Assembly (NCBI GenBank): GCA_963779325.1
Contig: CAVZXS010000025.1
Location: 62,001 to 126,000 of the forward strand
Origin: CAVZXS01 sp963779325
GTDB taxonomy: Bacteria > Bacteroidota > Bacteroidia > Chitinophagales > Chitinophagaceae
Direction: 5' to 3'
DNA: 64,000 nucleotides
Positions within the stretch are counted from its first letter, which is position 1. Each line of letters opens with the position of its first letter. The notes below the pieces were generated by a model, which was not told where the DNA came from, searched no databases, and saw only the letters and a list, made by a program, of their open reading frames with translations. Below are positions 1 to 9,547 of the stretch, piece by piece. Position numbers and translations under genes: made by a program.

Positions 1-24
1 TTTAACTGCAATTAAATAATTCAT

Positions 25-1299
25 TTGCCTGTATCAGCACAATCAACGGGGTTTACTCAAAAACAAATCATCGCTGCGTTGTATGCGGCTATGGTCGCAT
101 TTTTAACTTACGCATGTATTTTCGCCTACCGCAAACCTTTTACTATTGCTACTTTCGATGGTATTAAATTTTGGGGCATCACTTATCAAACGCTGCTTAT
201 TATTTTTCAGGCTATCGGTTATATGCTCAGCAAGTTTTATGGTATAAAATTTATTGCGGAGCTGAAAAGATTGGGCCGTTGGAAAACAAGTGCCATTTTA
301 TTAATCGCTGCCTGGTTGTCTCTATTGGGGTTAGCGCTGGTACCACCACCGTACGGTTTGTTTTTTATTTTTATAAATGGGTTTGTATTGGGTTTTATGT
401 GGGGCGTAATATTCAGTTATGCCGAAGGCAGAAGAGCAACTGATTTTATCGGTGCGGCTATTGCGGTAAGTTTTATTTTCTCAGGCGGTTTTTCAAGGTC
501 GGTTGGTAAATGGCTGATGCTTGATTGGAATGTAAGCGAACAATGGATGCCTTTTATGACAGGTTTGGTATTTGCTTTACCATTACTGCTGTTTATTTAT
601 TTGTTGGAAAGAGTGCCGCCGCCTGATGCGGAAGATATAAAAGAAAGAACCGTTCGTCAGCCGATGCTGAAAACGGAACGAAAAAATTTTCTGAAACATT
701 TTGGATGGGGTATAGCGTTTGCAGTGATCACCTATATTTTCTTAACCGTAATGCGGGATGTAAGAGATAATTACATGGGAAATATGTGGAATGAATTGGG
801 TTACGGAAAAAACTATTCCATTTTTACCAAAACAGAAACTAATACATCGCTTATTATTTTGGTGATGATGAGTTTGATGATGCTGATACGGAAAAATATA
901 AAAGCATTCCTGGTTATTCATATAGTTATTATAACCGGTTTTTTAATTGCCGGTATTTCCTCGTGGTTATTTATAACCGGCAGGATGGATGGCGCTGTTT
1001 GGATGCAATTAGCGGGACTTGGTTTGTATATGGGCTATATTCCTTTCAACTGTATTTTTTTTGAGCGACTCATCGCTACGTTTCGTATTGCGGGCAATGT
1101 AGGATTTCTTATTTATATAGCCGACGCCTTTGGGTATTTAGCCAGTGTAAGTGTTATGCTTACAAAAGAGTTTCTACAGTTGCAACTTAACTGGACTGCG
1201 TATTATTCACAGGGAGTTATTTATGGTTCTGTATTGGGTATAGCAGGCACCATACTGTCATTATTTTATTTCTATAAAAAATATCAACTAAAGAAATAA
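25..1299 (+). CDS. DUF5690 family multi-pass membrane protein
   Basis: A 424-residue integral membrane protein with about ten to twelve hydrophobic helices and a cytoplasmic-looking charged loop in the middle (around residues 200-225). It resembles the DUF5690 family, whose helix pattern is like the major facilitator superfamily; no substrate is known. The first usable codon after the in-frame stop at 13-15 is TTG at 25. There is no ATG nearby, so the start is tentative. Its stop codon abuts the stop of the convergent cysteine-rich gene with no spacer. Family assignment is by recognition of the overall sequence; transport function is inference. Confidence 0.75.
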   Translation: MPVSAQSTGFTQKQIIAALYAAMVAFLTYACIFAYRKPFTIATFDGIKFWGITYQTLLIIFQAIGYMLSKFYGIKFIAELKRLGRWKTSAILLIAAWLSLLGLALVPPPYGLFFIFINGFVLGFMWGVIFSYAEGRRATDFIGAAIAVSFIFSGGFSRSVGKWLMLDWNVSEQWMPFMTGLVFALPLLLFIYLLERVPPPDAEDIKERTVRQPMLKTERKNFLKHFGWGIAFAVITYIFLTVMRDVRDNYMGNMWNELGYGKNYSIFTKTETNTSLIILVMMSLMMLIRKNIKAFLVIHIVIITGFLIAGISSWLFITGRMDGAVWMQLAGLGLYMGYIPFNCIFFERLIATFRIAGNVGFLIYIADAFGYLASVSVMLTKEFLQLQLNWTAYYSQGVIYGSVLGIAGTILSLFYFYKKYQLKK

Positions 1300-1521
1300 T
1301 TATTTGCGTTCACCGGTTGCAGCATTTGTTGCCGGCTTATGTATTTCCTTTAATTGATGCAGGCAGTTGATACAAAGGCAATCATCGAATTGCCCGGCAA
1401 TAAAAGCCTTTTCTTCTTCATTTAAATAAACAGCACTGCATTGGCATAAGTGAATACTGCCCGCTTTGCATTCAAATTGCAGATTGCACCGCGGGCAGTA
1501 TTTTTGTTCGTGAAGGCACAT
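1300..1521 (-). CDS. Small cysteine-rich CWC-family protein
   Basis: A 73-residue soluble protein starting with ATG. It has nine cysteines arranged as CPRC near residue 9, a central CQC, and CLC..C near residues 49-53, which fits the cysteine-rich CWC family of putative metal-binding (probably zinc) proteins. Function is unknown. It is convergent with the DUF5690 gene and the two stop codons are directly adjacent, an arrangement that leaves no room for a conventional terminator between them. Confidence 0.7.
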   Translation of the reverse strand: MCLHEQKYCPRCNLQFECKAGSIHLCQCSAVYLNEEEKAFIAGQFDDCLCINCLHQLKEIHKPATNAATGERK

Positions 1522-1589
1522 CAGCTTATTAGGTTTAATAATTTATGCCGAATATAAGATGTAAATAGTCCAATCAGTACTCTGTCGGC

Positions 1590-1652
1590 ATAATACCATC
1601 TAAGATTTCCACGTAGTCCTTTGGACTACTTAGTAAATCAAGATGGTATTAT
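1590..1652. repeat. Long nested palindrome at the 3' end of btuB-like gene
   Basis: A 63-bp nested inverted repeat. The outer 12-bp arms (1590-1601 and 1641-1652) are perfectly complementary. An inner pair GATTT/AAATC (1604-1608, 1635-1639) and a core GTAGTCC-TTT-GGACTAC (1613-1629) continue the stem. It overlaps the stop codon of the minus-strand TonB receptor. It could act as a bidirectional terminator, but no clear U-tract follows, and the nested structure looks more like a mobile palindromic repeat. Confidence 0.7.
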
Positions 1653-3622
1653 AAACTGAAACGTAAGCCGCTGTATATATTAAATCCAAGTGTATTAAAT
1701 CCGCTGATTTCAACATATTTCGAATTTGTAATATTCCTCAGATCTGCAAATAATTTTATTTTGTTTTTCAGAAAGCTATAGTCTGCATAAAAATTCAGCA
1801 GCGCATATTTTTTTAAAGTCACGGCCACGGTTGAAAAAGTTGCGGCATCAAAATATTTATCTTCTCTTTTCCCAATGAAGAACAGATTGCCGCTGACAGA
1901 CAAGCGCTTCGTTATTTGACTGCTTACCGTTAACCCCAAATTGTTTTTTGGCCTTCTCAGTAAATTAAAATAAGTAGTGTCTTTCCCCGAACCGGTTTTT
2001 TCGGTAATGTTTCCGTCAACATAATTGTAAAAAGCTTTTACTGTTGTATTTTTTATACCGGTATAACTCGCCTCCAGTTCAAAACCGTTGTCTTTTTGTT
2101 TATCTCTGTTTATGTATTGCGATTGAAAAGTCGTGCTGTTATAAAAAAAGAAAATAACATCTTTTATATTTCTTCTGAAAACAACAGCCCTTGTACTGAA
2201 TTTTTTATCAGCGGTAAAATATTGAATACCTCCTTCAGCATTCATGGCCGCTTCGGGTTTTAAATCTTTATTGCCATACTCAGAGAATAATTGGTACAAC
2301 GAAGGTGTTCGGTAAGCACTCGAAATATTTACAAAAAGCTTTACTTGTTCTTTTATAAGATAAGAGGGATTGATATTAAAAACATAATGACTGCCGTATG
2401 AAGAATGAATATTCAACCTGTTTCCCAACTCGACAGTAAAATTTTGGGCGGCTTTAATATTTACAGCTGCATACAACCCGGTTTGCTGTTGTGTAAGACT
2501 GTCTTTAGAATATTTTGTTGTAAACGGACCGAAGAAACCAAAGGAGGAATAATCCTGATCGGATAGTGAACTTCTGTAATCAATACCAACAGTAAGTTTT
2601 GTTTTTTGGGTTACATCAATAGCAGCATAAGCATCGGCAAAATGTTCGCTGCCGGTGTATTTGCCTTTACTGTATGTATCAAAGCCGTTTCTGCTTTTTA
2701 TCGAGTCGTCAATATATTCCCTGTCTATTTTGTTATAACTGTACAAAATATTCAACTTGGTTTTACCAAAACTAATTTCATTTCGTACGCCGGCCTGTAC
2801 ACTTTTTTGAGTATAAGTATAATCTAACTCATCAGTAAATGCGCCTTGGTCAATATCGCCTTTAATGCTTGTGAATCGTATATACGGGGCAATACGAAAA
2901 TTAGCAGCAGGCCGTATGCCTATGCCCGCTTGCATGCTTTGTTGTGTGTAACCGTCTTTATCAAATGTATTGTTTGCAGTAATGGCTTCGTTAATACCTT
3001 TAGTTTTGGCGTAGCTGTAATCAGCGTTGTAATCAATTTTATTTTTTTTGCCGCTTACACCGGCATTGCCTCTAAAACTATTATAGCTGCCCGCACTTAC
3101 CGAACCGGTTGTACCAAAAGGTTTATCGCCGCCTTTTTTTGTAATAATATTTATTACACCGGCCACGGCATCGCTGCCGTATAAAGTAGATTGACTGCCT
3201 TTTAAAATTTCAATTCGTTCAATAACGGCGACGGAAATATTTCGAATGTCGAAATTGCCGCCGATGCCGCTCGGATCGTACACGGGCATTCCGTCAATGG
3301 TGATCAATGTACGGTCTACTCCGGCGCCGCGTAAATAAATGCTTTTGTCTTTTCCCGGATTACTGTTGGCGCCGCCTATATAAATACCGGCTTCTTCATT
3401 TAAAATTTGCGCTAAATCTTTTCCGCCGGCTTTTTCCAATTGCCGGTTAGTAATAACGTTTAATACCTTGCCTGTCAATATCGCTTTATTAGGATACTTA
3501 TTGGCCGTTACCACAACTTCATCTAAATTTTTTGTACTGTCCGGCTCTACCTGTCCATAGGATGCCGTGTATAAATGACTACTGATAATTACAGCAGCCG
3601 CAATAAAAATTTTCTTTTTCAT
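1649..3622 (-). CDS. btuB: TonB-dependent outer-membrane receptor, BtuB-type (cobalamin)
   Basis: A 657-residue TonB-dependent receptor. The start is placed at the ATG at 3622 because it opens directly into a signal peptide (MKKKIFIAAAV...); the reading frame is open for another 33 codons upstream, but those do not look like a leader. A TonB-box-like LDEVVVTA segment follows the signal peptide. Next come the plug domain, with IYLRGAGVDRTLITIDGMPV and ERIEILKGSQSTLYG, and a beta-barrel ending in phenylalanine-serine-leucine. A cobalamin riboswitch lies immediately upstream, so the substrate is most likely vitamin B12 or another corrinoid. No btuF/C/D genes are in the window. Confidence 0.85.
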   Translation of the reverse strand: MKKKIFIAAAVIISSHLYTASYGQVEPDSTKNLDEVVVTANKYPNKAILTGKVLNVITNRQLEKAGGKDLAQILNEEAGIYIGGANSNPGKDKSIYLRGAGVDRTLITIDGMPVYDPSGIGGNFDIRNISVAVIERIEILKGSQSTLYGSDAVAGVINIITKKGGDKPFGTTGSVSAGSYNSFRGNAGVSGKKNKIDYNADYSYAKTKGINEAITANNTFDKDGYTQQSMQAGIGIRPAANFRIAPYIRFTSIKGDIDQGAFTDELDYTYTQKSVQAGVRNEISFGKTKLNILYSYNKIDREYIDDSIKSRNGFDTYSKGKYTGSEHFADAYAAIDVTQKTKLTVGIDYRSSLSDQDYSSFGFFGPFTTKYSKDSLTQQQTGLYAAVNIKAAQNFTVELGNRLNIHSSYGSHYVFNINPSYLIKEQVKLFVNISSAYRTPSLYQLFSEYGNKDLKPEAAMNAEGGIQYFTADKKFSTRAVVFRRNIKDVIFFFYNSTTFQSQYINRDKQKDNGFELEASYTGIKNTTVKAFYNYVDGNITEKTGSGKDTTYFNLLRRPKNNLGLTVSSQITKRLSVSGNLFFIGKREDKYFDAATFSTVAVTLKKYALLNFYADYSFLKNKIKLFADLRNITNSKYVEISGFNTLGFNIYSGLRFSL

Positions 3623-3773
3623 GTTGATGAAAAGTTTTTTTTGTTGTGACTGCTTCCGTGGAAAATCTGTGATTGATGCAGACACCAACCACGGCGAAAG
3701 AAAATAAAAGAATGAATACATCCTTAAATCTTCATGCCTTTCACCCGAAAGCTTTGAATGATTGTTTGCCGGA

Positions 3774-3968
3774 TCGAGGCAGGTCTTCTGACTTAGCGTT
3801 CACTTCACCTTCCCGTCTCGCCTTAGGCGAGACAGTGGTGTGAGAGAAGTTGCCTTTCTTATTCCTCCCCTTTGGGGAGGTTAGGTGGGGCCGCTTTACA
3901 GCTACGGGGATAGCGCCGGATTCTCACCGGCTTCCCTTTTAATTCCGATTTGACATCGGAAACCAAAT
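3774..3968 (-). promoter_or_regulatory. Cobalamin riboswitch
   Basis: On the minus strand the conserved core GCCGGTGAGAATCCGGC is followed by the CCCCGTAGCTGTAA element, and the 3' end has the conserved AGTCAGAAGACCTGCC (3778-3793). All are hallmarks of the B12 riboswitch. It lies about 150 nt before the btuB-type receptor and should repress it when cobalamin is abundant. Between the conserved elements are two extra hairpins: CCTCCCCTTTGGGGAGG (3864-3880) and GTCTCGCC-TTA-GGCGAGAC (3815-3833). The outer limits are approximate. Confidence 0.92.
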
Positions 3969-3974
3969 CCGGTG

Positions 3975-4006
3975 CAAATGTAGCGAAGTAGGCATCGGCC
4001 GGCAAA
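3975..4006 (-). promoter_or_regulatory. Promoter for the cobalamin riboswitch transcript
   Basis: Minus-strand -33 box TTTG (4003-4006), a 20-nt spacer, and a perfect -7 box TACATTTG (3975-3982), matching the Bacteroidota primary sigma consensus TTTG...TAnnTTTG. It predicts a transcript start just before the riboswitch, at about 3968. Confidence 0.7.
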
Positions 4007-4041
4007 ATAAGTTTGTACACAGCCTCATTAAAAAAACTGTA

Positions 4042-6138
4042 TTATTTTTTTTGCTTAATAAATTGTACTGCCATACCTGCATAATAATTGCGACGCGGCG
4101 CGGCATTAAAATATCTTCCCGCGACCGCGTTGATATCGTTGCCCAAGCTGTACATTTCGTCAAGCAGGTTATCGGCGCCGGCGTATAAGTTAAGTTTATA
4201 TTTTTTTATAAATGTTTTCTTCCATCCCAAGCGCCAACCCAATAAATTATATTCATTGGCTTTGGCCGTATTGGCATCGTTTAAAAAAATAGATGAAGCA
4301 TAGTAAAAAGTAGCATTGGAATAGAATCCGTTTTGCAGGTGTAAATCTGCAATAACAGAAAGCGTGTTGTCGGGAACTGATGGCAATCTTTTGCCGGAGT
4401 AATCATTAACGCCTTGAATAAAACTTCCGTACCTGAAATGATTATAAGTATACGCGGTATTTACAGTAATATAATTAAGCAGCCGGTTATCAAAAGGATT
4501 GAAAGTATAGTTGAGCGTAGTTTCAATTCCCTGTTGTTTTGTATCTCCCGCATTTACAAAAAAATCGGCGCCGCCGGCATCTCTTCGTTGTACCAATGCC
4601 TCGTTGAGCCGAAAAATAAATCCCGTTGCTTCCAAATCAATGCGATGTTTATTTTTGGTTATGCCGTAGCGGGCAGTTAATTCATAATTCCATCCGTATT
4701 CCGCTTCCAAATTTGTACTGATGATACCGGTAGACGGCAGCAACTCACCAATGGTAGGAGGAGAAAATCCTCTTGAAAAGGTCGTTGCTATAAAAAGATC
4801 ATTTATCAATTTTCTTTTTACGGAAACACGGGGTGCGAATTCATTTTGATAAGTTCTGTTTTGTTTTACAACCGGGTAATTATTTAATCTTGTAAACTCC
4901 ACTTTTGTTTGGTTGGTACTGATGCCTGCGTTAATAAACCAGTTTTCCCTTATAATGACATCGCCCTGTATAAAAAATATATATTCTGTATTTCTTATAT
5001 CATCATTTGTTTGCGAGGTGTCGGGGTTTCCGTTTTTATTTTTAGAGACCTGTGTATTAAAAAATCCATCCCGGTATTCGCCGCCCCATACTATTTGCAA
5101 ACTGCTTTCTTTTTGCCCCGTGTATGCTGTAAAATCTTTTTTATATGTAAAAACAGTTCTTCCGCCAAAGCCCGGTTCACTTCTTCTTTCATAATTCCTG
5201 ATAGCGGGATTTTTTATTTGATTGAAAACGCCGTAGAGGGTAGTAGTATTTTTAAAAGCCTTGTTGAAATAATATTGATTGGTTAAAGCGGTAGTAATAT
5301 TTTTTTGATTAATGCCGGCTTTTGCATTCTCAGCGCTTGGAAAAACGCCTGCCGCCGGTCTTGCGGCTTTCGGATTGCCGGCAAACTCCGCGGCAGTTAA
5401 AGCGCCGGGTGTTTGGTAAAATAAGTCGGTAAATAAAACGGATGCGGTAAGTGTTTGTTTATCGGAAAATTTTATTTGCGATTGCCAGGAGAAATTAGTT
5501 CTCTCCATCCGGGATTGCACCCGGTATCCGTTAGTTTGATTGCGGGCAAAAGTAAATTGGTTAAAATTTTCTTTTGAACCGAATCTTGCTTCCGCAAATA
5601 AGTTTTGAAGATTATAACTGCCGGTAACGTATTCAATAGCTGCACCCGGTTGTCGTTTGCTCAGGCTGTTCATTAATATCAACCCGCCGGTACCGGCTCC
5701 GTACATACTGCCTGCCGGCCCTTTAAGCAATTCTATGTAGTTAAAATTATTCCATGCAAATTGATTGAAATATGTATTGCCTCCCGGGTCCGTTACAGGT
5801 ATATCATTCCAATAAACTTTTACATTTCTTACACCAAATGGCGATCGCAATGAACTGCCCCTTATATTGATGCGGTAACTGCCCGGCGAACGTTCTTCCA
5901 TTCGTACGCCGGCTACTGTATTAAATCCCTGCACCAATGATGTTTTATTGTACCTGTCTCCGTTGTTGATTTCAATAATTTTAACCGAAGCGGCAGTTTG
6001 ACTCAACTTCCTGTTTTGTTCAAAAGCGTTAACAAGTACTTCCTCCAATTCTTTAGCTGAAGAATCGGTTGGTACCTGTGCAAAGCAATTGGTGCTAAAG
6101 AAGATTAAAATAAAAACTATAGTCGACAAAATTTTCAT
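4042..6138 (-). CDS. TonB-dependent outer-membrane receptor
   Basis: A 698-residue receptor with a signal peptide (cleavage after about residue 20, ...TNCFAQ). The plug domain holds RINIRGSSLRSPFGVRNVKV and the ELLKGPAGSMYGAGTGG segment, and is followed by a 22-strand-type barrel ending near residue 698. The sequence is closest in style to iron-complex (FecA/CirA-like) receptors, but nothing here fixes the ligand. It lies upstream of the cobalamin riboswitch and in the same direction. The riboswitch promoter separates the two, so this gene is not itself controlled by the riboswitch. Confidence 0.8.
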   Translation of the reverse strand: MKILSTIVFILIFFSTNCFAQVPTDSSAKELEEVLVNAFEQNRKLSQTAASVKIIEINNGDRYNKTSLVQGFNTVAGVRMEERSPGSYRINIRGSSLRSPFGVRNVKVYWNDIPVTDPGGNTYFNQFAWNNFNYIELLKGPAGSMYGAGTGGLILMNSLSKRQPGAAIEYVTGSYNLQNLFAEARFGSKENFNQFTFARNQTNGYRVQSRMERTNFSWQSQIKFSDKQTLTASVLFTDLFYQTPGALTAAEFAGNPKAARPAAGVFPSAENAKAGINQKNITTALTNQYYFNKAFKNTTTLYGVFNQIKNPAIRNYERRSEPGFGGRTVFTYKKDFTAYTGQKESSLQIVWGGEYRDGFFNTQVSKNKNGNPDTSQTNDDIRNTEYIFFIQGDVIIRENWFINAGISTNQTKVEFTRLNNYPVVKQNRTYQNEFAPRVSVKRKLINDLFIATTFSRGFSPPTIGELLPSTGIISTNLEAEYGWNYELTARYGITKNKHRIDLEATGFIFRLNEALVQRRDAGGADFFVNAGDTKQQGIETTLNYTFNPFDNRLLNYITVNTAYTYNHFRYGSFIQGVNDYSGKRLPSVPDNTLSVIADLHLQNGFYSNATFYYASSIFLNDANTAKANEYNLLGWRLGWKKTFIKKYKLNLYAGADNLLDEMYSLGNDINAVAGRYFNAAPRRNYYAGMAVQFIKQKK

Positions 6139-6240
6139 TGCTTACAAAATTAACCGTAAGGCTGTTATCAAAAAATAATAGTTGGGTTCCAAATAGCAGT
6201 AAACTATGGCTCTTTTAACCGTGCGAATGACAGACTGCAT

Positions 6241-6305
6241 ATCCCCTCCCAATGGAGGGGCAGAGGCCTCTTTGAATAAAATATTTTTCACAGGGGTGGG
6301 TTTTA
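6241..6305. repeat. Palindromic intergenic repeat (CCCCTCC/GGAGGGG type)
   Basis: CCCCTCC-CAAT-GGAGGGG (about 6243-6260) followed by a GAGGCCTC half and a GGGGTGGG tract. It is a relative of the C-rich palindromes at 3864-3890, 13095-13129 and 61715-61759. It lies in the 256-bp divergent spacer between the TonB receptor and the amino-acid permease, where nothing else is apparent. Confidence 0.5.
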
Positions 6306-6394
6306 AGCGACAATTCGAAACGAAGTTCTTGTTGACGATACCGATTAAATAAAGAAAGAAAAACTATCTTGAGGGACAAAAGAAATTCTCTTTA

Positions 6395-7747
6395 ATGAAA
6401 TCATCAAACAAACTTAACCTGTTTTCCTTTACCATGATTGTGGTAGGGCTTGTAATAGGTATGGGCATTTTCAGAACCGCCGCTACCAGCGCCAAAGACG
6501 CCGGCGCTCCTTCCGTTTATTTCAGTGCATGGATCATTGGCGGCATCGTAGCTTTGTGCGGTGCACTTACTTATGCCGAAATAGGCAGTCGCTACCCGGT
6601 AACCGGAGGTTATTATAAAGTATTCGCCAAAGCTTATCACCCGAGTATCGCTTTCGCTATTAATTGTTTGATATTGGTAAGTAATGCGGCCAGTTTGAGC
6701 GGCGTGGCATTAATAGGCAGCGGCTATATTTTAAAACTTATACCCGGCGAATGGAATGATATACATAAAGCTTTACTGAGTTGTGTAGCCATTATTATTT
6801 TTTACGGTATTAATTTACGCGGATTAAAAATGAGTTCACGGGCACAGAATATATTGATGCTTATAAAAATTACTATGATACTGGTGTTGATAGCCGCTTT
6901 ATTTTTTCCGCAGCATTATGCATCGGAAGCAGTCGTGCAGGAGTCAACCAAGCCCTTTACCTATATGGATTGGATAAAAAACTTAGGTATCAGTCTTGTC
7001 GCCGTTTCATTTACCTACGGCGGTTACCAGCAAACTATTAATTTCGGTAGCGAGGTGGAAAAGCCAAACAAAAATATCCCGAGAGGAATTTTTATTGGGA
7101 TTACAATTATTATTCTTCTTTACTTGTTGGCAAATCTGAGTTACTATAACTTAGTTGGTTTTGAAAGAATGAAAGGCGAAAGAGAAATCGCTTATGTAGT
7201 GATAGATAAAGTTTTTGGAAAAAATGGCGCGGCTATTTTTTCCGCTTTCCTTTTCCTTGGCGTATTGGCTTATGTAAACGGTTTGTTGATGAGTAACCCG
7301 AGGGTAATGTACGCTATGGGCGATGACGGCAGTTTACCCAAAGCATTTGCAAAGCGCAATGATAAAACCGACGTGCTTACTTTTTCATTAACGGTTTTTG
7401 CTGCTGTTTGTATTATTATTTTATTTTTTTCGCAGCAATTCGAAAAGATACTGGCTTTTACTATTTTTCTTGACTGTTTTGGCATGGTACTCAGCAGTGC
7501 TACCATTTTTTGGTTTCGCAAAAAAACAAAACACTTAGACGGTACGGGTATTTTTAAAATGAAATTGTTTCCGTTGGCGCCGTTAATTTTTATAGCAGCT
7601 TATACTTTTGTAGGTATAAGTATAGCGTTGGATTATAAAAATAATAATTACGCGGCTCTCATAGGAATCGGTGTGCTCGCGGCATTTACACTTATTTATT
7701 TTCTTTTCAAAAACAAAAAGGATACTGCCGGTAAAACTGATTTATAA
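6395..7747 (+). CDS. APC-family amino-acid permease
   Basis: A 450-residue inner-membrane permease with about twelve transmembrane helices. The first helix carries the GMGIF motif (residues 22-26, following IVVGLVI), the unwound-helix substrate-binding signature of the APC superfamily. GALTYAEIGSRYPVTGGYY (about residues 56-74) is the other family hallmark. It is most like the LAT/basic amino-acid exchanger branch; the substrate is not determinable from sequence. The PLP enzyme reading frame starts two bases after its stop codon, so the two were probably one operon for uptake and breakdown of an amino acid. Confidence 0.85.
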   Translation: MKSSNKLNLFSFTMIVVGLVIGMGIFRTAATSAKDAGAPSVYFSAWIIGGIVALCGALTYAEIGSRYPVTGGYYKVFAKAYHPSIAFAINCLILVSNAASLSGVALIGSGYILKLIPGEWNDIHKALLSCVAIIIFYGINLRGLKMSSRAQNILMLIKITMILVLIAALFFPQHYASEAVVQESTKPFTYMDWIKNLGISLVAVSFTYGGYQQTINFGSEVEKPNKNIPRGIFIGITIIILLYLLANLSYYNLVGFERMKGEREIAYVVIDKVFGKNGAAIFSAFLFLGVLAYVNGLLMSNPRVMYAMGDDGSLPKAFAKRNDKTDVLTFSLTVFAAVCIIILFFSQQFEKILAFTIFLDCFGMVLSSATIFWFRKKTKHLDGTGIFKMKLFPLAPLIFIAAYTFVGISIALDYKNNNYAALIGIGVLAAFTLIYFLFKNKKDTAGKTDL

Positions 7748-7748
7748 A

Positions 7749-8910
7749 ATGGATTTATCATACATCATTAATGAACCGGGCGAAGACCGTGAGCATTATT
7801 TCAATGCCATGGCGCCGCCCATTATACAGAGCAGCAATTTTGCATTTAAAAAAGTAGCTGACCTGCGAAGAGCATTTGAAGACGAGATGGGCGGCTACCT
7901 GTACAGCCGCGGGACTGAACCCAACGGTAGATATTTTGAGAAAAAAATTAGCTGCATTGGACGGCGCCGAAGATTGTTTGGTTTTTAATAACGGTGCGGC
8001 CGCCATTTTTGCCGGTGTATTGGCCAATGTAAAAGCCGGCGATCATATTGTATCAGTTAATAAACCGTACACTTGGGTACAAAGAATGTTTGATGTTATA
8101 TTGCCGCGGTTTGGCGTAACAACAACTTATGTAGACGGAACAATCGCTGAAAATTATTTTAATGCAGTAAAACCCAACACTACTTTTTTTTATTTAGAAA
8201 GTCCTAACAGTTGGAACTATGCCATACAAGATATAAAAGCCATTGCTGATTATGCAAAAACAAAAGGCATCATTACATTAATTGATAACAGTTATTGTAC
8301 GCCCATCTATCAAAACGTAATTGAACTCGGTATTGATTTGGCTATGCAAACAGCTACCAAATATATTGGCGGGCACAGCGATACGCTGGGCGGTGTGCTG
8401 AGCGGCAGTCATGCCATGATGAAAAAAATATTTGACAGCGAGTATTTAAATATAGGCAGCGGTATACAACCTTTCAATGCATGGTTGCTCATTCGCGGAT
8501 TACGAACCTTACCTGCACGGTTGGAACGTATCACCAATTCAACGACGCAGGTAGTTAATTATGTAAAACAGCATCCGAAAGTAGAGTTCGTTCTTTTTCC
8601 TTTTGATGAAAGTTTTCCGCAATATGCATTGGCCAAACGGCAAATGAAAAACGCCTGCGGTTTGTTTACATTTATCTTAAAAACAAAAAAGATACAGGAG
8701 ATAGTAACTTTTTGCGAAAGCCTGCAGCATATACTGATGGCGGTAAGTTGGGGCGGGCATGAAAGTTTAATCATTCCCAAATGCGCAGGCTTACAATTTG
8801 CAGACTTTGATGCTGCCAACCGCGAGCATCGTTATATACGTATGTATGTAGGTCTGGAAGAGCCTGAGTATTTGATTAAAGATTTGGAGCAGGCGTTGGG
8901 GAGGATTTGA
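7749..8910 (+). pseudogene. Frameshifted Cys/Met-metabolism PLP enzyme (gamma-lyase type)
   Basis: The gene starts at ATG 7749 and encodes the N-terminus of a trans-sulfuration-type PLP enzyme as far as YLYSRGT. An extra G at about 7917 then breaks the frame; removing it joins directly to NPTVDILRKKLAALDGAED and the remaining 330 residues. The PLP-lysine region reads ATKYIGGHSDTLGG, and the aspartate LIDNSYCTP is also present. Restored length is about 386 residues, normal for cystathionine gamma-lyase/methionine gamma-lyase relatives. Whether the frameshift is biological or a sequencing error cannot be decided here. The last 105 bp are duplicated at 9548-9652. Confidence 0.8.
8806..8910 (+). 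repeat. Duplicated 3' end of PLP gene, copy A
   Basis: The last 35 codons of the PLP enzyme, from FDAANREHRY to the stop. This segment is repeated at 9548-9652 with nine base differences in 105. Seven differences are synonymous and the other two change the final Ile codon to Val. Confidence 0.92.
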
Positions 8911-8928
8911 TCGGAAAGCTATTTTCAG

Positions 8929-8936
8929 TAACTTCG
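8929..8936 (+). promoter_or_regulatory. Candidate -7 box for the Uma2 gene
   Basis: TAACTTCG, a variant of the TAnnTTTG -7 box, eight bases before the Uma2 ATG. It implies the inserted gene carries its own promoter and a very short leader. Confidence 0.4.
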
Positions 8937-8944
8937 GAATATAA

Positions 8945-9481
8945 ATGAGTAACGCAGTTAAAATATTGCCCCATTACACCTATGCCGACTATGAGAAATG
9001 GGAAGGCAAGTGGGAGTTGATTGACGGGGTTCCTTATGCAATGAGCCCCGCGCCGGCACCCAAGCACCAAACTATATCAGGAAACCTTCATGCTGAGTTC
9101 AGACTGCAATTAAAGAAATGCGGGAAATGTAAAATATATCAACCCATTGATTATATGGTTGAAGAAGACACGGTACTGCAACCGGATATGCTGGTAGTGT
9201 GCGGAGAAATTGTAAAAAAATTCCTGGACTTCGCGCCGGCGTTAGTGGTGGAGGTTTTATCTCCTTCAACCGCAGCTAAAGATCGCTTTTCTAAATTTCC
9301 GATTTATCAATCGAAAGCCATTCCCTACTATTTAATAATTGATCCCGATCGCGAGGAAGCGGAAGTATACGAATTTTTTGACGGGCAATATAAAATGACG
9401 GCGAGAGGGAATGATATTGTTCATGACTTTACTTTAGAAGGTTGTACTGCCCATATTGATTTTAAAGAAATCTGGCGATAA
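8945..9481 (+). CDS. Uma2 family (DUF820) putative restriction-like endonuclease
   Basis: A 178-residue soluble protein of the Uma2/DUF820 family, which has the PD-(D/E)XK nuclease fold. Visible family motifs are WELIDGVPYAM (residues 23-33), H41, QPDMLVV with Asp81, VVEVLSPST with Glu103, and Asp113/Lys117/Tyr121 in KDRFSKFPIY. The biological role of the family is not established; it is abundant in cyanobacteria and in some Bacteroidota. The gene lies between two copies of the PLP gene's 3' end, with a 10-bp direct repeat at 8915-8924 and 9541-9550 on its flanks. That is a good sign of insertion by recombination. Confidence 0.88.
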   Translation: MSNAVKILPHYTYADYEKWEGKWELIDGVPYAMSPAPAPKHQTISGNLHAEFRLQLKKCGKCKIYQPIDYMVEEDTVLQPDMLVVCGEIVKKFLDFAPALVVEVLSPSTAAKDRFSKFPIYQSKAIPYYLIIDPDREEAEVYEFFDGQYKMTARGNDIVHDFTLEGCTAHIDFKEIWR

Positions 9482-9547
9482 GCGGTTGTTTTTAAAATCA
9501 TTTTCTTTCTGATATTTTCTAAATACGTCCGGTTGAAATCAAAGCTA

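Noticed and set aside
4042..6138. Control of the second TonB receptor by the cobalamin riboswitch
   Set aside because: The riboswitch and its promoter lie downstream of this gene in the direction of transcription.
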